DNA from: Aurantimonas sp. 22II-16-19i
GTDB lineage: Bacteria > Pseudomonadota > Alphaproteobacteria > Rhizobiales > Rhizobiaceae
DNA length: 64,000 nucleotides
NCBI RefSeq assembly: GCF_002088275.1
Contig: NZ_AQQS01000020.1
Span: 44,681-108,680, forward strand
Direction of reading: 5' to 3'
Shown: positions 62,023 to 64,000 of the stretch, one piece after another
Numbering within the stretch: the first letter of the stretch is position 1
Layout: the number at the start of each line of letters is the position of its first letter
The notes under the pieces: model-generated
What the model was told of the DNA's origin: nothing
Database searches by the model: none
The model's input: only the letters and a program-made list of their open reading frames with translations
Made by a program: the position numbers and the translations under genes

Positions 62023-62325
62023 CTGCGCACCCTGTCGTTCAGAGGCCGGGCCTCGGTCTGCCAATCGTGTGCTTCTTATGGTGGCGATCGCAGACGGGAT
62101 CAAATGACCTTTTCTTGCGGGCCGGACGGTCGATTTCAACAACCGACATCGCGCTTAGTGTCGGTCGAACGGAACATTTCGTCACGGCCCCTTTCCGAAA
62201 GAAATCACCTCGTTTGGAGATCATATCCTAGTGGTCGATGTGGGCGGAATTCGGCCGGCCCCGGCGCGCCGTTTTTGGGGACTGGTCGCAGGCGTGGTCG
62301 GCTGGACCGAGAAGGACCGGTCCGG
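62023..62325. other. Intergenic stretch
   Basis: About 300 bp between the cyclase start and the AraC stop, both on the minus strand. It should contain the cyclase promoter. I see no recognisable gene or strong palindrome. Confidence 0.3.
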
Positions 62326-63254
62326 TTACTGCGACATCCGGGCCGGAGGCGATGGCCGACTGTGGCCAAGCTCGCGCCTCAGCGTGGCGCGCAACTGCGC
62401 GGCGTCGTCGCTCGGCGTTAGGTTGAAAAGCCGGCGATAGTCGCGATTGAACTGCGACAGGCTTTCATAGCCGACGTCGTAGGCCACCGACGAGATGGTG
62501 CTCGCCCCCGAGAGCCCGCGGCGCGCTTCCTGCAGCCGGACCCGCTTCTGGAACTGGACGGGCGACATGGAGGTCACCGCCTTGAAGTGGCGGTGGAAGC
62601 TCGGAACGCTCATATTCGCCTGCGCGGCGAGATCCGGAATGCTCAGCGGCGCGGCGTAGTTTTCACGAATCCAGGCGGTCGTCCGTCCGATCCGGGCGGC
62701 GTGGCCGTTGGCGAAGGCCAATTGGCTGAGCAGCGGGCCATGCTCGGTGTGCAGCAGCCGCCAGACGATCTCCCGCCGGATCAGCGGCGCCATCACCTCG
62801 ATGTCCCGTGGCCGGTCCAGGAGTGAGAGCAGCCGGATCAGCGGGTCGAACAGTTCCCGATCGAGCCGATATTTCGCTGCAACGAGATTGTCCGGCGCCT
62901 TGGGGCGGTGTCGCGCCTGCTCGCGCAGGAGTTCGGCGACGACGGCCGGATCGATATCGAGATGGATCGCCAATATGGCGCAGACGGGCTGGCCTCCGTC
63001 ACCTGCGAGGTAACCGGGACGTCGACGGCGCACAACAGAGACTCCCCCGCAGCGTAGTGGAATGGATTCTCGCCGACCATCATCTCCTTCACGCCGCGCC
63101 CGACTAGTCCGAAGGAGGGCTGGTAGATCGAATGGCCGACGTCGGACGGCACGTCCGTGCGGCCGACCTTCAGCCCGTCGATCGGTGTCACGTAGTCGTA
63201 GCGGGCATGGCGCTCGATGACGCTCAGGAGGTCGGAGAATGTTGGTTGCACCAT
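62326..63254 (-). pseudogene. AraC-family regulator with a single frameshift
   Basis: From the ATG at 63254, 94 codons give the AraC_N sensor start (IYQPSFGLVGRGVKEMMVGE, VTSQVTEASPSAPY). After a one-base loss near 62972 the next frame continues AIHLDIDPAVVAELL, REIVWRLLHTEHGPLLSQLA, and the HTH pair IPDLAAQANMSVPSFHRHFK, TSMSPVQFQKRVRLQEARRG, VGYESLSQFNRDYRRLFN. Joined, it is a normal protein of about 310 residues, a third paralogue of the AraC_N regulators in this window. Real or sequencing frameshift is undecided. Confidence 0.82.
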
Positions 63255-63641
63255 CGGAGCCAAGCGTCCTCAATCGGGTGATTGGATCTTCGAAACTCGT
63301 GCCTGAAACCCTGTGTGCTGTCGGTCGGCATCGGGCCCAACACCTTGTTTCAATTCATCATGGAACGGCGCCGGGCACTATACACATTCTATCAGCAGCA
63401 CGCCCTGTCCGCTCAAACGACAAATTGGCCGCAACTCCTCATCGCCCCGCCGCAGGCTCCACTGAGTGGCTGCCGGCTGATCCATAGATGGGATGGTCCC
63501 CGTCATTTGTTGCGATGTATTCGATTTTCTTGCGAGCTCGCCGACCGGTAAACTTCGGGCGATGCCCGTCCGTCACGATGCCGCCCTCAGCGAGCCGCCG
63601 TCGATGTCGTCCGGCGGCGGTTCGCGCTGATCGGCTGCCGT
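63255..63641. other. Gene-poor stretch
   Basis: About 390 bp between the frameshifted AraC gene and the right-edge PfpI gene, both on the minus strand. A plus-strand frame (63282-63551) has no recognisable domain. I looked for the 25-bp AraC/SDR element here and did not find it. Confidence 0.3.
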
Positions 63642-64000
63642 TCAGGCGGCCGTCTCTGCTGCCCGGTTCAAGGCGGCGACGAGCGCTTCCGCCGCCTCGG
63701 TGGAAGAGGCCGGGTTCTGTCCGGTGATGAGCTTGCCCTCCACCACCGTGTGGACGCCCCAGTCCTTCACCTTGGAGTATACCGCGCCGAGGCTGAGGAG
63801 TTCGTCCTCGACCAGGAAGGGGACGACCTTGGTCAGGCCGACCGCCGCTTCCTCGCTGTTGGTGAAGCCGGTCACGCGGCGGCCATCGACGAAGGGCGAG
63901 CCATCGGCGTTCTTGACGCGGTGCAGGACGCCCGGAGCGTGACAGACCAGCGCGATCGTCTTGCCGGCCGCGACGAAGGATTCGATCAGGCGGATCGAAG
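63642..64000 (-). CDS. DJ-1/PfpI-family protein, 5' part outside window
   Basis: The open frame runs off the right edge. The 119 visible codons include the nucleophile segment FVAAGKTIALVCHAPGVLHR, GFTNSEEAAVGLTKVVPFLV, and the C-terminal KLITGQNPASSTEAAEALVA. It is clearly paralogous to the protein at 55.8 kb, with the same NSEEAAVGLT/NTEEAAVGLT block. The stop is at 63642. Start and promoter are not in the window. Confidence 0.85.
   Translation of the reverse strand, partial: SIRLIESFVAAGKTIALVCHAPGVLHRVKNADGSPFVDGRRVTGFTNSEEAAVGLTKVVPFLVEDELLSLGAVYSKVKDWGVHTVVEGKLITGQNPASSTEAAEALVAALNRAAETAA

Noticed and set aside
59959..62421. An 820-codon open frame on the plus strand
   Set aside because: It is antisense to the cyclase-TPR gene, whose domains are unmistakable. 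The plus-strand protein has no recognisable fold.
1..64000. CRISPR arrays, tRNA or rRNA genes, toxin-antitoxin pairs, defence islands
   Set aside because: I looked for regular repeat-spacer patterns, cloverleaf landmarks, small coupled gene pairs and nuclease or helicase systems and found none; the AAA ATPase piece at 14.8 kb is truncated and has no partner.

Overview
The window is high-GC DNA (visibly about 64 percent) with short intergenic gaps, many ATGA/GTGA-type stop-start overlaps, FixJ-type regulators, class III cyclase-TPR proteins and xanthine-oxidase-family molybdoenzymes. Together these suggest an alphaproteobacterium, most likely Hyphomicrobiales (Rhizobiales). I saw no rRNA, tRNA, CRISPR array, prophage module or complete transposon. 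The content is that of an accessory, catabolic and stress-response region with a high load of gene fragments.

Layout. 0-2.4 kb: a LuxR-type regulator, then a scrapyard holding the ends of an epoxide hydrolase, a TraG-type conjugation coupling protein and a transposase. 2.4-9.4 kb: a complete branched-chain-amino-acid-type (Liv) ABC importer on the minus strand, divergent from an M20 deacylase/peptidase and a PNPOx-like flavoprotein. 9.4-10.5 kb: a decayed Mfd-like helicase. 10.6-14.0 kb: a ferritin-like DUF892 protein and a two-subunit, Tat-exported isoquinoline-oxidoreductase-type molybdoenzyme. 14.0-16.3 kb: gene scraps (alcohol dehydrogenase, AAA ATPase, AraC) around an AT-richer patch. 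16.3-28.4 kb: short-chain dehydrogenases, a quinone-oxidoreductase-like MDR, VOC and NTF2-like small enzymes, a DHA2 exporter, one TetR and two AraC regulators. 28.5-32.3 kb: a three-subunit PaoABC-like aldehyde oxidoreductase. 32.8-37.8 kb: a MerR-controlled operon with a Zn/Cd/Pb-type P1B ATPase, an ICMT-like membrane protein, DUF411, PCuAC and SCO proteins. 37.9-45.1 kb: a FUSC exporter and a LysR-linked operon (tautomerase, tannase-type esterase, ABM monooxygenase, glutaredoxin 2, epimerase). 45.1-48.6 kb: an IS30 scar between a beheaded alcohol dehydrogenase and a beheaded sensor kinase, followed by two intact response regulators. 48.7-55.7 kb: a tightly coupled operon (hydrolase, cysteine hydrolase, XapX, amidohydrolase, DoxX, MFS-ABM fusion, pirin). 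55.8-64 kb: DJ-1/PfpI proteins, oxidoreductases, an exported hydrolase, a second XapX protein, a cyclase-TPR protein and a third AraC gene.

The most interesting signals are regulatory DNA. A 25-bp element occurs with only two mismatches in the divergent promoters of two separate AraC/SDR pairs (22127-22151 and 27517-27541), in the same orientation and at a similar distance from the SDR gene. A near-palindrome resembling TGTAGCGAnCGCTATA occurs three times between the TetR gene and its divergent SDR and twice more upstream of the DHA2 exporter 4.4 kb away, which suggests one TetR regulon. Several genes carry single-base frameshifts (SDRs at 21.9 and 25.7 kb, tannase at 42.7 kb, AraC at 63.0 kb). 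These are either real decay or assembly errors, and raw reads would decide.
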